The translations under genes and the position numbers were made by a program. Positions 16,837-24,345 of a stretch of 60,744 nucleotides of DNA are shown piece by piece. Under the pieces are notes generated by a model, which was not told where the DNA came from, made no database searches, and was given only the letters and a program-made list of their open reading frames with translations. The DNA is taken from positions 1 to 60,744 of the forward strand of contig CASFWX010000048.1 in assembly GCA_949298545.1 (NCBI GenBank). The letters are read 5' to 3'. The DNA is from an uncultured Verrucomicrobiota bacterium (GTDB taxonomy: Bacteria > Verrucomicrobiota > Verrucomicrobiia > Opitutales > Intestinicryptomonadaceae). Each line of letters opens with the position of its first letter. The stretch's first letter is position 1.

Positions 16837-17106
16837 ATGAGCGAATCAATCGGAATGGTGGAGACGCGCGGCTTTACGGGATCCGTAGAGGCGGGCGACG
16901 CAATGGTTAAGGCGGCGGACGTGCAAATCGCCGGACAGATACAAATCGGCGGAGGATACGTCACGACCATTGTCAAAGGCGACGTAGGGAGCGTGAAGGC
17001 GGCTGTCGAAGCGGGCAAGCTTGCGGCGCAATCCGTAGGCGAACTCGTTTCCGCGGAAGTGATACCAAGCCCCAACGCGCAGTTGATGGCAAAGCTCGGT
17101 TTCTAA
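16837..17106 (+). CDS. BMC-H shell hexamer protein 1
   Basis: The 89-residue protein is a single BMC domain (pfam00936): MVETRGFTGSVEAGDAMVKAA, a pore loop IQIGGGY, KGDVGSVKAAVEAG and a C-terminal EVIPSPN. BMC-H subunits form hexagons that tile the microcompartment facets, with a central pore for metabolites. The pore loop IGGGY differs from that of the two other BMC-H proteins in this operon. An AAAGGCAAAGAG stretch upstream serves as the ribosome site, 43 bases after pduL. Confidence 0.95.
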   Translation: MSESIGMVETRGFTGSVEAGDAMVKAADVQIAGQIQIGGGYVTTIVKGDVGSVKAAVEAGKLAAQSVGELVSAEVIPSPNAQLMAKLGF

Positions 17107-17152
17107 AACTCTGGAGCCGCGCAAGCATAACAATAATTAATATTTTATAATT

Positions 17153-17422
17153 ATGAAAAAAGCACTTGCAATGATAGAAACCAAAGGCTTTGTGGCTGCG
17201 ATAGCCGGGGCAGATGCAGCCCTTAAAGCCGCCGATGTCGAAATGCTCGGTTGGAGGAAAGTCGGAAGCGGCCTGGTGGCTGTTTTCTTTAGCGGGGATG
17301 TCGCGTCCTGCAAGGCGGCCGTAGACGCTGGGGTCAATTCCGCCTCTAAAGTGGGCGAAGTTTCCGCGGCGGATGTGATAGCCCGCCCGCACGACGATCT
17401 TTCCAAGCTAGGCTGCTTCTAA
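17153..17422 (+). CDS. BMC-H shell hexamer protein 2
   Basis: An 89-residue BMC-domain protein starting KKALAMIETKGFVAAIAGADAA. It has the common-style pore loop KVGSG and a SGDVASCKAAVDAG helix. It is clearly a paralogue of the preceding gene, from which it is separated by 46 bases. A cysteine sits in the GDVASC helix, where alanine or valine is usual. It would be a facet hexamer of the shell. A Trp-Arg-Lys lead-in to the pore makes it more basic than the first copy. Confidence 0.95.
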   Translation: MKKALAMIETKGFVAAIAGADAALKAADVEMLGWRKVGSGLVAVFFSGDVASCKAAVDAGVNSASKVGEVSAADVIARPHDDLSKLGCF

Positions 17423-17452
17423 GCGCCGGAAATTTCTGCCGCGGATACGGAA

Positions 17453-18637
17453 ATGCGGAATATTCTGATAGCAAACGTCGGTTCGACGAGCTACAAATAC
17501 GCCCTCTACGGAGTGTCGTCCAGCGGCGCTGCTTCGGAGCTTGCGCGCGGCGGCATTGGCGGGGTATCCGATTTTTCCTCAGCGATAACTGATTCCCTCG
17601 CGTCTCTCTCGTCGAGCGGTTTCGATACAGAGGGAATAAGCGCGGTGGCGTTTAAAACCGTTCTCGGCAAAGACCTGTCCGGCCTTCGCGAGGCGGACGA
17701 GAGCGTGCTGGAAGCGCTCGATGCCATGGCGGACGTCGCTCCTGCGCACAACCCTCCGTATGCCGCCGCGATAAGGGCGTTTGGGAAGATTCTTCCGCGC
17801 GCGCGTTTGGTTGCGCTGTTTGAGACTTCCTTTTACCAGTGGGCTGATCCCGCGTGGAGGCGCTATGCCGTTCCCGCATCTTGGGACGCGGCGGGCATAC
17901 GCCGAAACGGGTTTCACGGCGCGACGCACAAGTACGCCGCCGAGCGCGTCGCCGAGATGTGCGGCAGGCAGGACGCTGCCGAAAGCGCGCGCATGCTCTA
18001 TGTCAGGGGGGCACCAATGAATCTCGACAAAGCATTCAGGCATGTGAATTGCCACTTGGGAGGTTCGAGTTCCGTATGCGGAATTCTCAACGGGGCGGCT
18101 GTCGGATCGAGCATGGGATTTACTCCGCAAAGCGGGCTCCCTCAAAACAACCGCGTCGGGGATCTTGACGCACTGGCAGTTCCATTCGCAATGAAAACAT
18201 TTGGAATTGGAGCCGAAGAGGCCGCGCGGCAGCTTTCCAGCGGGGGCGGGCTTCTGGGCATAAGCGGAGTTTCAAACGATATTCGCCAGATACATTCGGC
18301 AGCGGAGTCTGGCAACTCCGACGCAAAGCTTGCCATTGAAGTTCTCGCGTATTCGGCTCGGGCGTATATTGGGTGGTTTGCAGCCCAGCTCGGAGGTTTG
18401 GACGCAATAAGCTTCAGCGGGGGAATAGGCGAGAATGATTTTGAATTGAGAAGCCAAATACTGGAACCTCTCGCCTCATTTGGCGTGCGTCTGGACTCGG
18501 ATTCAAACCGGCAATGCGTCCAGAAGCGCGAGGGCATAATATCGGCGGGCGATTCGGGCGTAAAGCTTGCGGTCGTCGCCGCGAATGAGGAGTCGGTGAT
18601 TGCCAGAGAAGCGGCGAGATACCTTGAAAACTCTTAA
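17453..18637 (+). CDS. acetate-kinase-family acyl kinase of the microcompartment
   Basis: The 394-residue protein is an ASKHA-fold acetate/propionate kinase homologue. It has NVGSTSYK (for NCGSSSLK), APAHNPPYA, FETSFYQ, RNGFHGATHKYAA, HLGGSSSVC, SSMGFTP, NNRVGDLDA, SGGIGEN and a final ANEESVIA. The segment that normally reads GHRVVHGG is AFKTVLGK here (about 66-73), so the catalytic Arg (Arg91 in Methanosarcina AckA) becomes Lys68. It would convert an acyl-phosphate from PduL to the acid plus ATP. In PVM operons this is probably lactyl-phosphate. The family is sure, the substrate is not. Confidence 0.88.
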   Translation: MRNILIANVGSTSYKYALYGVSSSGAASELARGGIGGVSDFSSAITDSLASLSSSGFDTEGISAVAFKTVLGKDLSGLREADESVLEALDAMADVAPAHNPPYAAAIRAFGKILPRARLVALFETSFYQWADPAWRRYAVPASWDAAGIRRNGFHGATHKYAAERVAEMCGRQDAAESARMLYVRGAPMNLDKAFRHVNCHLGGSSSVCGILNGAAVGSSMGFTPQSGLPQNNRVGDLDALAVPFAMKTFGIGAEEAARQLSSGGGLLGISGVSNDIRQIHSAAESGNSDAKLAIEVLAYSARAYIGWFAAQLGGLDAISFSGGIGENDFELRSQILEPLASFGVRLDSDSNRQCVQKREGIISAGDSGVKLAVVAANEESVIAREAARYLENS

Positions 18638-18675
18638 AATTTAACGCAAATATAAAAACCGAAAGGGAAATTGTT

Positions 18676-18966
18676 ATGATAAATGCAATAGGAATCCTGG
18701 AAACAAAAGGGCTCGTTGCGCTCGTAAAAGGTACGGACGCGATGCTCAAAGCGGCGAACGTGTCGCTCTTAGGGCGCTACAAAGATGCCGGTTCGGCGTA
18801 TGTCAGCGCGTACATCAGCGGCGACGTAGCCTCCGTAAAGGCTGCCATAGACGCCGGCGCAAGCGCTGCGGGCGAGATCGGCACGGTCTTGAGCGTTCAG
18901 GTTATAGCGCGCCCGAGCGACGGGACGAGCGCGATGTTCTCCGCTCCGAAAACAGCGAAAAAGTAA
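18676..18966 (+). CDS. BMC-H shell hexamer protein 3 with variant pore loop
   Basis: This 96-residue BMC-domain protein starts INAIGILETKGLVALVKGTDA and ends in a short Lys-rich tail. Its pore region reads RYKDAGSAY, one residue longer than the usual YEKIGSGL and without the KIGSG core, so the central pore should differ in size or charge. It lies 38 bases after the kinase gene and 12 bases before the first BMC-P gene. Confidence 0.94.
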   Translation: MINAIGILETKGLVALVKGTDAMLKAANVSLLGRYKDAGSAYVSAYISGDVASVKAAIDAGASAAGEIGTVLSVQVIARPSDGTSAMFSAPKTAKK

Positions 18967-18978
18967 GAGGGGCTAACA

Positions 18979-19284
18979 ATGTATCTCGGCAAGGTGATAG
19001 GGCAGGTAGTATCCACCCAAAAGGACGCCAAGCTGATAGGAAGCAAGCTCCTGCTGGTCAGGCCTCTCCAAATATCCGGGGACGCGGGCATTGAGGAGTA
19101 TAAAAACACGATAGTTGCAGTTGACTCCTGCGGCGCCGGAGAGGGGCAGATAGTGCTTTTCTGCCAGGGATCCAGCGCGCGGCAGACTCAGGGCATGAAG
19201 GAGCTTCCCGTCGACGCGGCAATCATAGGCCTTGTGGATTACGTCGAGGCTTTCTCGAAAAAACTCTACAAGTCCGGCGATTAG
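18979..19284 (+). CDS. BMC-P (EutN/CcmL) shell vertex protein 1
   Basis: A 101-residue EutN/CcmL-type protein: MYLGKVIGQVVSTQKDAKLIGSKLLLVRPL at the start, VDSCGAGEGQIVLFCQGSSAR in the middle and PVDAAIIGLVDYVE at the end. These are the standard blocks of the pentameric vertex family (pfam03319). Pentamers cap the twelve vertices of the polyhedral shell. It is the first of three such genes in the operon. A 100-base gap follows before the dehydrogenase gene. Confidence 0.94.
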   Translation: MYLGKVIGQVVSTQKDAKLIGSKLLLVRPLQISGDAGIEEYKNTIVAVDSCGAGEGQIVLFCQGSSARQTQGMKELPVDAAIIGLVDYVEAFSKKLYKSGD

Positions 19285-19384
19285 AAGGGCGTTGTGCGCG
19301 GCGCTATTTCAGCCATTTGCGCTCTCATGCGCAGGCGGTCTGAATGCGCGCGCGGGACGCGTTGAATTTTTAGGAGAATGAAAA

Positions 19385-20848
19385 ATGGCTTTTAATTTAG
19401 ACGAGGAGACATTGAGAGAGATAGTGCGTGGCGCCGTAGGGAAAATTCTCGCCGGGAATTCCGGCGTTCAGGCTCGCGTTGGAAGCGGGTCTCTCCGTTC
19501 GGTGAATTTTGCCGGGCAGCACGGATATGCTTCCCGAAACGGGATATTCGACGACGCTTCCAAGGCTGCGGAGGCCGCGTGGGCTGCATATCGCCGTTTG
19601 AGCGAGGGCGGAATTGCCGCGCGCGCCAAAGTCGTGGAGATCGTAAAGAATTTGGTTGTTGCAAAGTCCAAAGAATGGGGAACCTTTGAATTTAACGAAA
19701 CGAAAATTGGAAAGCTCGAGCATAAAATATCAAAGCTTGAAATAGTGAAGGGCGTACCCGGTGTAGAGTGGATACGCCCTGATGCATGGTCGGGCGACAA
19801 CGGCATAATGCTCGAAGAATACGCCCCATACGGGGTAATCGGGGCAATTACTCCAGTCACTCATTCAATCCCGACAATAGCCGGCAACATAATAAACATG
19901 GTTGCCGCGGGCAACGCCGTAGTTTTTAATCCCCATCCTGGCGGGGCGAAAAGCGCAGTTTTGGCTGTTTCCGAGATAAATGCGGCAATTGAGCGCGAAT
20001 TGGGAATTTGCAACCTCGTCTGCTGCATATCGCATCCCACTCTCGAAACTTTTGACGCCATAGCGAAGAACCCCCTCATCGCCTTAATGTGCATAACTGG
20101 AGGTCCGGGAGTCGTCAGCGCCGCGATGAAATCCGGAAAGAAATCAATTTGCGCCGGTCCCGGCAATCCCCCCGTAATCGTTGACGACACCGCCGATCCA
20201 GGCAAGGCTGCCGCGGATATAATAGAGGGCGGGGCCTTCGACAACAACCTTCTTTGCGTCGGCGAGAAAGAAGTCTTTGTGCTTGAGAGCGCGTATAAAA
20301 AATTTGTGTCGGCGCTAAAAGACAAAGGCGCCGTAGATATCGGATCTGCCGCCCTCGACAGGCTCACCTCGGCAGTTTTCGACCGCAAAGACGGGAAATG
20401 GGCGTTGAAGCGCGAACTAGTTGGCAAGGACGCATGCGTCCTCGCAGATGCTGCCGGAGTTTCATGCCCCAAGGAAACTCCGATGCTCTTTGCGGAAGCG
20501 GACGCGAAGCATCCATTCGTAATAGAGGAACAGATGATGCCAATGATTCCGGTCGTTCCGGTCGGGAGCTTCGACGAGGCGCTCGCAGCGGCGAAGGCGG
20601 CGGAGCGCAATTACCGCCATAGCGCGATAATACATTCTCTCGACGTCAGCCGCATGACGGCAATGGCGCGGGAGCTTGAAACGACAGTATTTGTCAAAAA
20701 CGGCCCTTCTACCGCAGGTCTCGGACTCGGAGGAGAAGGATATCTCTCATATTCGATAGCAACCACCACTGGCGAGGGAATATCCAATCCCAAAACTTTT
20801 ACAAGGAAGCGCAGATGCGTGATGGTTGGCAATCTCAACGTGTTCTGA
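19385..20848 (+). CDS. CoA-acylating aldehyde dehydrogenase of the microcompartment
   Basis: A 487-residue PduP/EutE-type aldehyde dehydrogenase. It has the NAD-binding part, the CAGPGNPPVIVDDTAD block and the catalytic cysteine in NLLCVGEKEVF (Cys291). It oxidises an aldehyde to its acyl-CoA with NAD+; in PVM compartments lactaldehyde is the proposed substrate. The first 24 residues (LDEETLREIVRGAVGKILAG) form an amphipathic helix followed by a Gly/Ser-rich linker, which fits an encapsulation peptide. AGGAG at 19372-19376 lies 8 bases before the ATG, one of the clearest ribosome sites here. An out-of-frame ATG at 19378 precedes it. Confidence 0.95.
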   Translation: MAFNLDEETLREIVRGAVGKILAGNSGVQARVGSGSLRSVNFAGQHGYASRNGIFDDASKAAEAAWAAYRRLSEGGIAARAKVVEIVKNLVVAKSKEWGTFEFNETKIGKLEHKISKLEIVKGVPGVEWIRPDAWSGDNGIMLEEYAPYGVIGAITPVTHSIPTIAGNIINMVAAGNAVVFNPHPGGAKSAVLAVSEINAAIERELGICNLVCCISHPTLETFDAIAKNPLIALMCITGGPGVVSAAMKSGKKSICAGPGNPPVIVDDTADPGKAAADIIEGGAFDNNLLCVGEKEVFVLESAYKKFVSALKDKGAVDIGSAALDRLTSAVFDRKDGKWALKRELVGKDACVLADAAGVSCPKETPMLFAEADAKHPFVIEEQMMPMIPVVPVGSFDEALAAAKAAERNYRHSAIIHSLDVSRMTAMARELETTVFVKNGPSTAGLGLGGEGYLSYSIATTTGEGISNPKTFTRKRRCVMVGNLNVF

Positions 20849-20852
20849 AACA

Positions 20853-21107
20853 ATGTTGCTGGCGAGAATAGTAGGAAACATGGTTAGCTCTTGCGCTCAT
20901 CCGAGTCTGAGCGGAAATGTCGTATTCTTGTGCCAGCCCGTCGACGAAAACGGAAATGATTGCGGGGAGATAGTTGCGGCGGTGAGCCCATTCGGGGGAG
21001 CCGTGGGAATGAAGGTTGTGGTGGTTGCGGACGGCAGGGTTGCACAATCGTATGTCGGAGACAAAAAAAGTCCGCTCAGGCATTGTGTAATTTGCGTTCT
21101 CGATTGA
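20853..21107 (+). CDS. BMC-P (EutN/CcmL) shell vertex protein 2
   Basis: An 84-residue EutN/CcmL protein, the shortest of the three: MLLARIVGNMVSSCAHPSLSG, VFLCQPVD and RHCVICVLD. The ATG at 20853 gives a normal family N-terminus. Upstream in-frame starts fall inside the dehydrogenase gene, whose stop lies 4 bases before. The following gene starts 2 bases after its stop, so the vertex pair is probably translated in a coupled way. It should form a pentamer at shell vertices. Confidence 0.93.
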   Translation: MLLARIVGNMVSSCAHPSLSGNVVFLCQPVDENGNDCGEIVAAVSPFGGAVGMKVVVVADGRVAQSYVGDKKSPLRHCVICVLD

Positions 21108-21109
21108 CG

Positions 21110-21406
21110 ATGAAAATGGCAAAAATCATAGGGCGCATTACACTCTCGAGAGGCGATATTTCGCTTTCGGGAAAGAGGCTGGTAATAGCCGCTCCTTTTG
21201 ACAAGGCGGCCTTCGCCGACATGGAGGCGTTTTCCGGGGTTTCAAAATATCCGAATTTTATAGCTTGCGACCCTCTCGGAGCCGCGTGCGGGGATACTGT
21301 AGGGTATGTGGACGGTTCGGAGGCGTCGGCTCAGTTTGATTTCCCCATACCTGTCGATGCGTGCATTGTGGCAATAGTCGAAAAGTTGAACTATAAACCC
21401 CAATAG
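21110..21406 (+). CDS. BMC-P (EutN/CcmL) shell vertex protein 3
   Basis: A 98-residue EutN/CcmL protein: KMAKIIGRITLSRGDISLSGKRLVIAAPF, then FIACDPLGAACGDTVGYVDG and IPVDACIVAIVEKLNY. The start is set at 21110 because MKMAKIIGR aligns with the other vertex proteins, while a longer frame would cover the previous gene. Three different BMC-P genes per locus is usual for PVM-type compartments. The aldolase gene begins 25 bases later. Confidence 0.93.
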   Translation: MKMAKIIGRITLSRGDISLSGKRLVIAAPFDKAAFADMEAFSGVSKYPNFIACDPLGAACGDTVGYVDGSEASAQFDFPIPVDACIVAIVEKLNYKPQ

Positions 21407-21431
21407 AATCTGCAATTTAAAATAAAAAATC

Positions 21432-22496
21432 ATGAAAAGAGTATATACGCTCAAAGATGTTGAAGAACTGAAAGCCAGGGGCGAAAGCCTGCCGGCAAAC
21501 GCAATTTTGACTCCTTCAGCAAGGGAGGCCCTCGGAAGGGAATGCGCAGTTTCCGGCCCTCAAACCGGAGCTGTGGGCAGAAAGGAGTATCCAGTACCGG
21601 ACAAAGTGTTTCATTGGGAGAGCGGCAAAGATCCGAAAACTTCGCAGGAGCTTGAAAAGTTCTTTTTCTCCCCAAAGGTGCAAGCGCTAAAAGAGCTTAT
21701 CGTGGATTTAGGCAGGCGTTCCTACCGCAAGAATTTCAACGATGGCAACGGCGGAAATTTCAGCGTGAGGGTCGGAGACAACTTGGTCTTGTGCACGCCG
21801 ACAATGATATCGAAAGGTTCTATGAGCGCGGACGACATGTGCCTTGTAGATCTCGACGGCAACCAGCTTGCCGGGAAACGCAAGCGCACGAGCGAAGTTC
21901 TCGCGCATTTGGCGATAATGAAACGCCAGCCGCTTGCCAAGGCTTGCTGCCATGCCCATCCCCCGCACGCCACTGCTTTCGCTCTCGCGGATAAAACCCC
22001 TCCGCGCTGCGTAAATCCGGAAACGGAGATATTTATCGGGCAGGTCGGGCTCGCGGACTACGGCACTCCCGGAACTTTGCAAATGGCTGAAAAAGTGGGC
22101 GAAGTCGGGGTAGACCACGATTGCGTCTTTATGGTTAACCACGGCGTCATGACTTGGGCGGGGGACATAGAGACGGCTTTTTGGAAGATGGAAAACGTGG
22201 AGGCCCATTGCTATACTTCCATGCTCGCCTATCAAATAGGGGGGCCAAAGAAATTTTCGGACGCGGAGGCCTGCGAGCTGCTTAAAATAAGGAAAAGCAT
22301 GGGAATGGTGGAGCAGGGCAAGGACGACCATTATAAGGAGTGCGGACTTTGCGATGCGGAGGACGAGGCGCGCCAGCCATGCGTTTGCAAGCAATCGGCG
22401 CATTCCTCCGCTTCGTTCGGCGAACTGGACGAAGACGCGGAAAAACTCGTTTCAAAAATTACCGAGATGATACTGGGAGAGCTTGGCGGCAAATAA
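21432..22496 (+). CDS. class II (L-fuculose-phosphate type) aldolase of the microcompartment
   Basis: The 354-residue protein has a class II aldolase domain at about 78-290. The likely zinc ligands by comparison with FucA are Glu155 (TSEVLAHL), His174 and His176 (CCHAHPPHATA), and His237 (VNHGVM). It would cleave L-fuculose-1-phosphate or L-rhamnulose-1-phosphate to DHAP and L-lactaldehyde. An added N-terminal module (YTLKDVEELKARG...NAILTPSAREAL) is of a type seen on microcompartment-associated proteins. The C-terminus carries a short helix (DEDAEKLVSKITEMILGEL) after a Cys/Ser-rich linker, a probable encapsulation peptide. This helix plus the operon context ties the enzyme to the shell. Confidence 0.92.
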   Translation: MKRVYTLKDVEELKARGESLPANAILTPSAREALGRECAVSGPQTGAVGRKEYPVPDKVFHWESGKDPKTSQELEKFFFSPKVQALKELIVDLGRRSYRKNFNDGNGGNFSVRVGDNLVLCTPTMISKGSMSADDMCLVDLDGNQLAGKRKRTSEVLAHLAIMKRQPLAKACCHAHPPHATAFALADKTPPRCVNPETEIFIGQVGLADYGTPGTLQMAEKVGEVGVDHDCVFMVNHGVMTWAGDIETAFWKMENVEAHCYTSMLAYQIGGPKKFSDAEACELLKIRKSMGMVEQGKDDHYKECGLCDAEDEARQPCVCKQSAHSSASFGELDEDAEKLVSKITEMILGELGGK

Positions 22497-22606
22497 GATT
22501 TCCGACGCGCTTTGTTTAGGATTGCAATTCGGCGATTTTTAAAGGCGGGAGTTTTCGGCTGCAAGGCTTGGACATTTGGATTTTCTAACAACATATATTA
22601 CGCATC

Positions 22607-23530
22607 ATGAAAGTTTCGATAATAGGCGGAGGCGGAAGGGTAGGATCGTGCGCGGCATTCGCGATAGAGTGCATGGGGCTAATCAGCGAAATGCAAATCA
22701 TCGACGCGAACGCGGAGGCGGCAGAAGGGGAGGCACTCGACCTCCTCCACGCTTCAGCGGTGTTTTCTGGGCAGCGGATATATACTGGCTGTTATAAGCG
22801 CGCTGCGGATTCGGATATCTTTATAATAACCGCGGGGCTTCGGCGCAAACCCGACGAGAGCAGGCTCGACTTAATAAACCGAAACGTATCTCTCTTCAGG
22901 CAGATATTGGCAGATATAAAGTCCGGCGGCTATAGGCGCGATGCGATAGTTTTTGTGGTCTCCAATCCTGTGGACGTATTGACTTATATCGCTTCGAAGG
23001 AACTCGATCTGCCTTCAAACCGCGTGATAGGCTTGGGAACCATGCTCGATACGGCGAGGTTTCGCTCGCTGATAGCAAAAGAATTGAAAGTTCCCGCATC
23101 GCAGGTAAACGCCACTATTCTCGGCGAACACGGAGACAGCATGTTCCCCGTGTGGAGTTCCGCTTCGATTAATGGATTGCCGCTTAAAGGCTTCCCTTCA
23201 TTCGGCATAGCTTTGCAAAACAAGATATTCGAGCGCACGCGCGGAAGCGGAGCTGAGGTTATCAAGCGCAAAGGCGGGGCGGGGTATGCTGTCGGGGCTG
23301 CAATCGCACAGGTCGCGAGGGCCATTATTCTCGACACAAGGGAGGTCCTTCCGGTATCGTCAGCAGTGAATGGCGTTTATGGCTTGAGAAATGTGTCCAT
23401 CAGCGTTCCGACCATGATCGGGCGCGACGGCGTTCTCGGGCATCTGGAAACCGAGCTTTGGCCTAAAGAGGCTCAAGCTCTATCCAATTCGGCGGCCACT
23501 CTCAGAGCTACAATTTCAAAAGTAGGGTAA
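22607..23530 (+). CDS. lactate/malate dehydrogenase family protein of the microcompartment
   Basis: A 307-residue LDH/MDH-fold enzyme. It has GGGGRVGS for NAD binding (7-14), Asp33 after strand beta-2 (QIIDAN, the NAD-preferring acid), the active-site loop LRRKPDESR (78-86) and catalytic His175 in GEHGDSMFP. The residue that normally separates LDH (Gln) from MDH (Arg) is Arg80, which favours a dicarboxylate such as oxaloacetate, although the rest of the loop is LDH-like. In PVM loci this gene is proposed to recycle NAD+/NADH. It follows the aldolase after 110 bases and is the last clear gene of the operon. Confidence 0.88.
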   Translation: MKVSIIGGGGRVGSCAAFAIECMGLISEMQIIDANAEAAEGEALDLLHASAVFSGQRIYTGCYKRAADSDIFIITAGLRRKPDESRLDLINRNVSLFRQILADIKSGGYRRDAIVFVVSNPVDVLTYIASKELDLPSNRVIGLGTMLDTARFRSLIAKELKVPASQVNATILGEHGDSMFPVWSSASINGLPLKGFPSFGIALQNKIFERTRGSGAEVIKRKGGAGYAVGAAIAQVARAIILDTREVLPVSSAVNGVYGLRNVSISVPTMIGRDGVLGHLETELWPKEAQALSNSAATLRATISKVG

Positions 23531-23655
23531 TTCGCAAAGCGATTAAGTCCCAGCGTGCGGGGGGCGGCTTTCTCTTCCTATTCTCGCCGGGATAAAGGTA
23601 AGGGATTTATTCACTCCCCCGAATGGATTCTGCAGGTTCCCAGATGGGGCGGGGT

Positions 23656-24147
23656 TTAGCCTTGCTGGTTGCCGGAATCTTCATTTTTATTCGGCGCGAT
23701 TGGGGCGAGATATTTTACCATTACCGAATCGCCCACGATGGCTTCTCCCTCCTTTATTTTAAATACGGCGCAAGCTTTATGGCGCATGCCTGTCGGCGAT
23801 AGTATTGAAGTCGGCCGCATCTTTGGATCGCAAGCGTAATATAGAGGGGTTCGGGCTGGCAGTTTTACGGGAGAGCTTATATAGACGTAAACGGTGTCGT
23901 CATTCTTCATTATTATCTTTCCCAAAAACATGTCGATATCCCGTTCGGGGCGAAGCTCAGAATATCGGACGAGAGCCGGAGAGGGGGCTATTTTCCCGAC
24001 GCTTCCCGGCATCTTATGCCTCTGGGATTGGGCGGAAAGCGTTTCGGGAAGAAACAGTTGAAAGGCGCAAATAAAAAAGTAAAAAAATGCGCAAACCACC
24101 CTTTGGCTGAGCGGTTTCCTCCGGAAATTGTGAAAGAGGTAGTCCAT
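23656..24147 (-). CDS. exported hypothetical protein
   Basis: This 163-residue product is not recognised. Residues about 15-40 (VVCAFFYFFICAFQLFLPETLSAQ) look like a signal peptide after a basic N-terminus. The rest is a small beta-rich domain with FLGKIIMKNDDTVYVYISSPVKL, CDPKMRPTSILSPTGMRHKACAVFKIKEGEAIVGDSVMVKYL, which resembles an OB- or SH3-like barrel. That is inference. The tail is Pro/Asn/Asp-rich. It lies between the microcompartment operon, with which it converges, and rpoD on the same strand. It may be an independent unit. Confidence 0.55.
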   Translation of the reverse strand: MDYLFHNFRRKPLSQRVVCAFFYFFICAFQLFLPETLSAQSQRHKMPGSVGKIAPSPALVRYSELRPERDIDMFLGKIIMKNDDTVYVYISSPVKLPARTPLYYACDPKMRPTSILSPTGMRHKACAVFKIKEGEAIVGDSVMVKYLAPIAPNKNEDSGNQQG

Positions 24148-24345
24148 CTTTACTGGAACGAGCGTTTTCCTGCTGTATGCGGCATATTCCCGAAAAGTTC
24201 TGGTAGAGCCCTTCGGAAAGTATCGAAAACAACATTCCGGTCATGCGCCGGAAGAGCAAACTGTCTTGAAATGATTTTTGCCGGAAAGCATGGCGCCTTT
24301 GCGCAAAGAAGCTCCCCAGAAAGCCGGACGGATTTTTTGAGTTTG

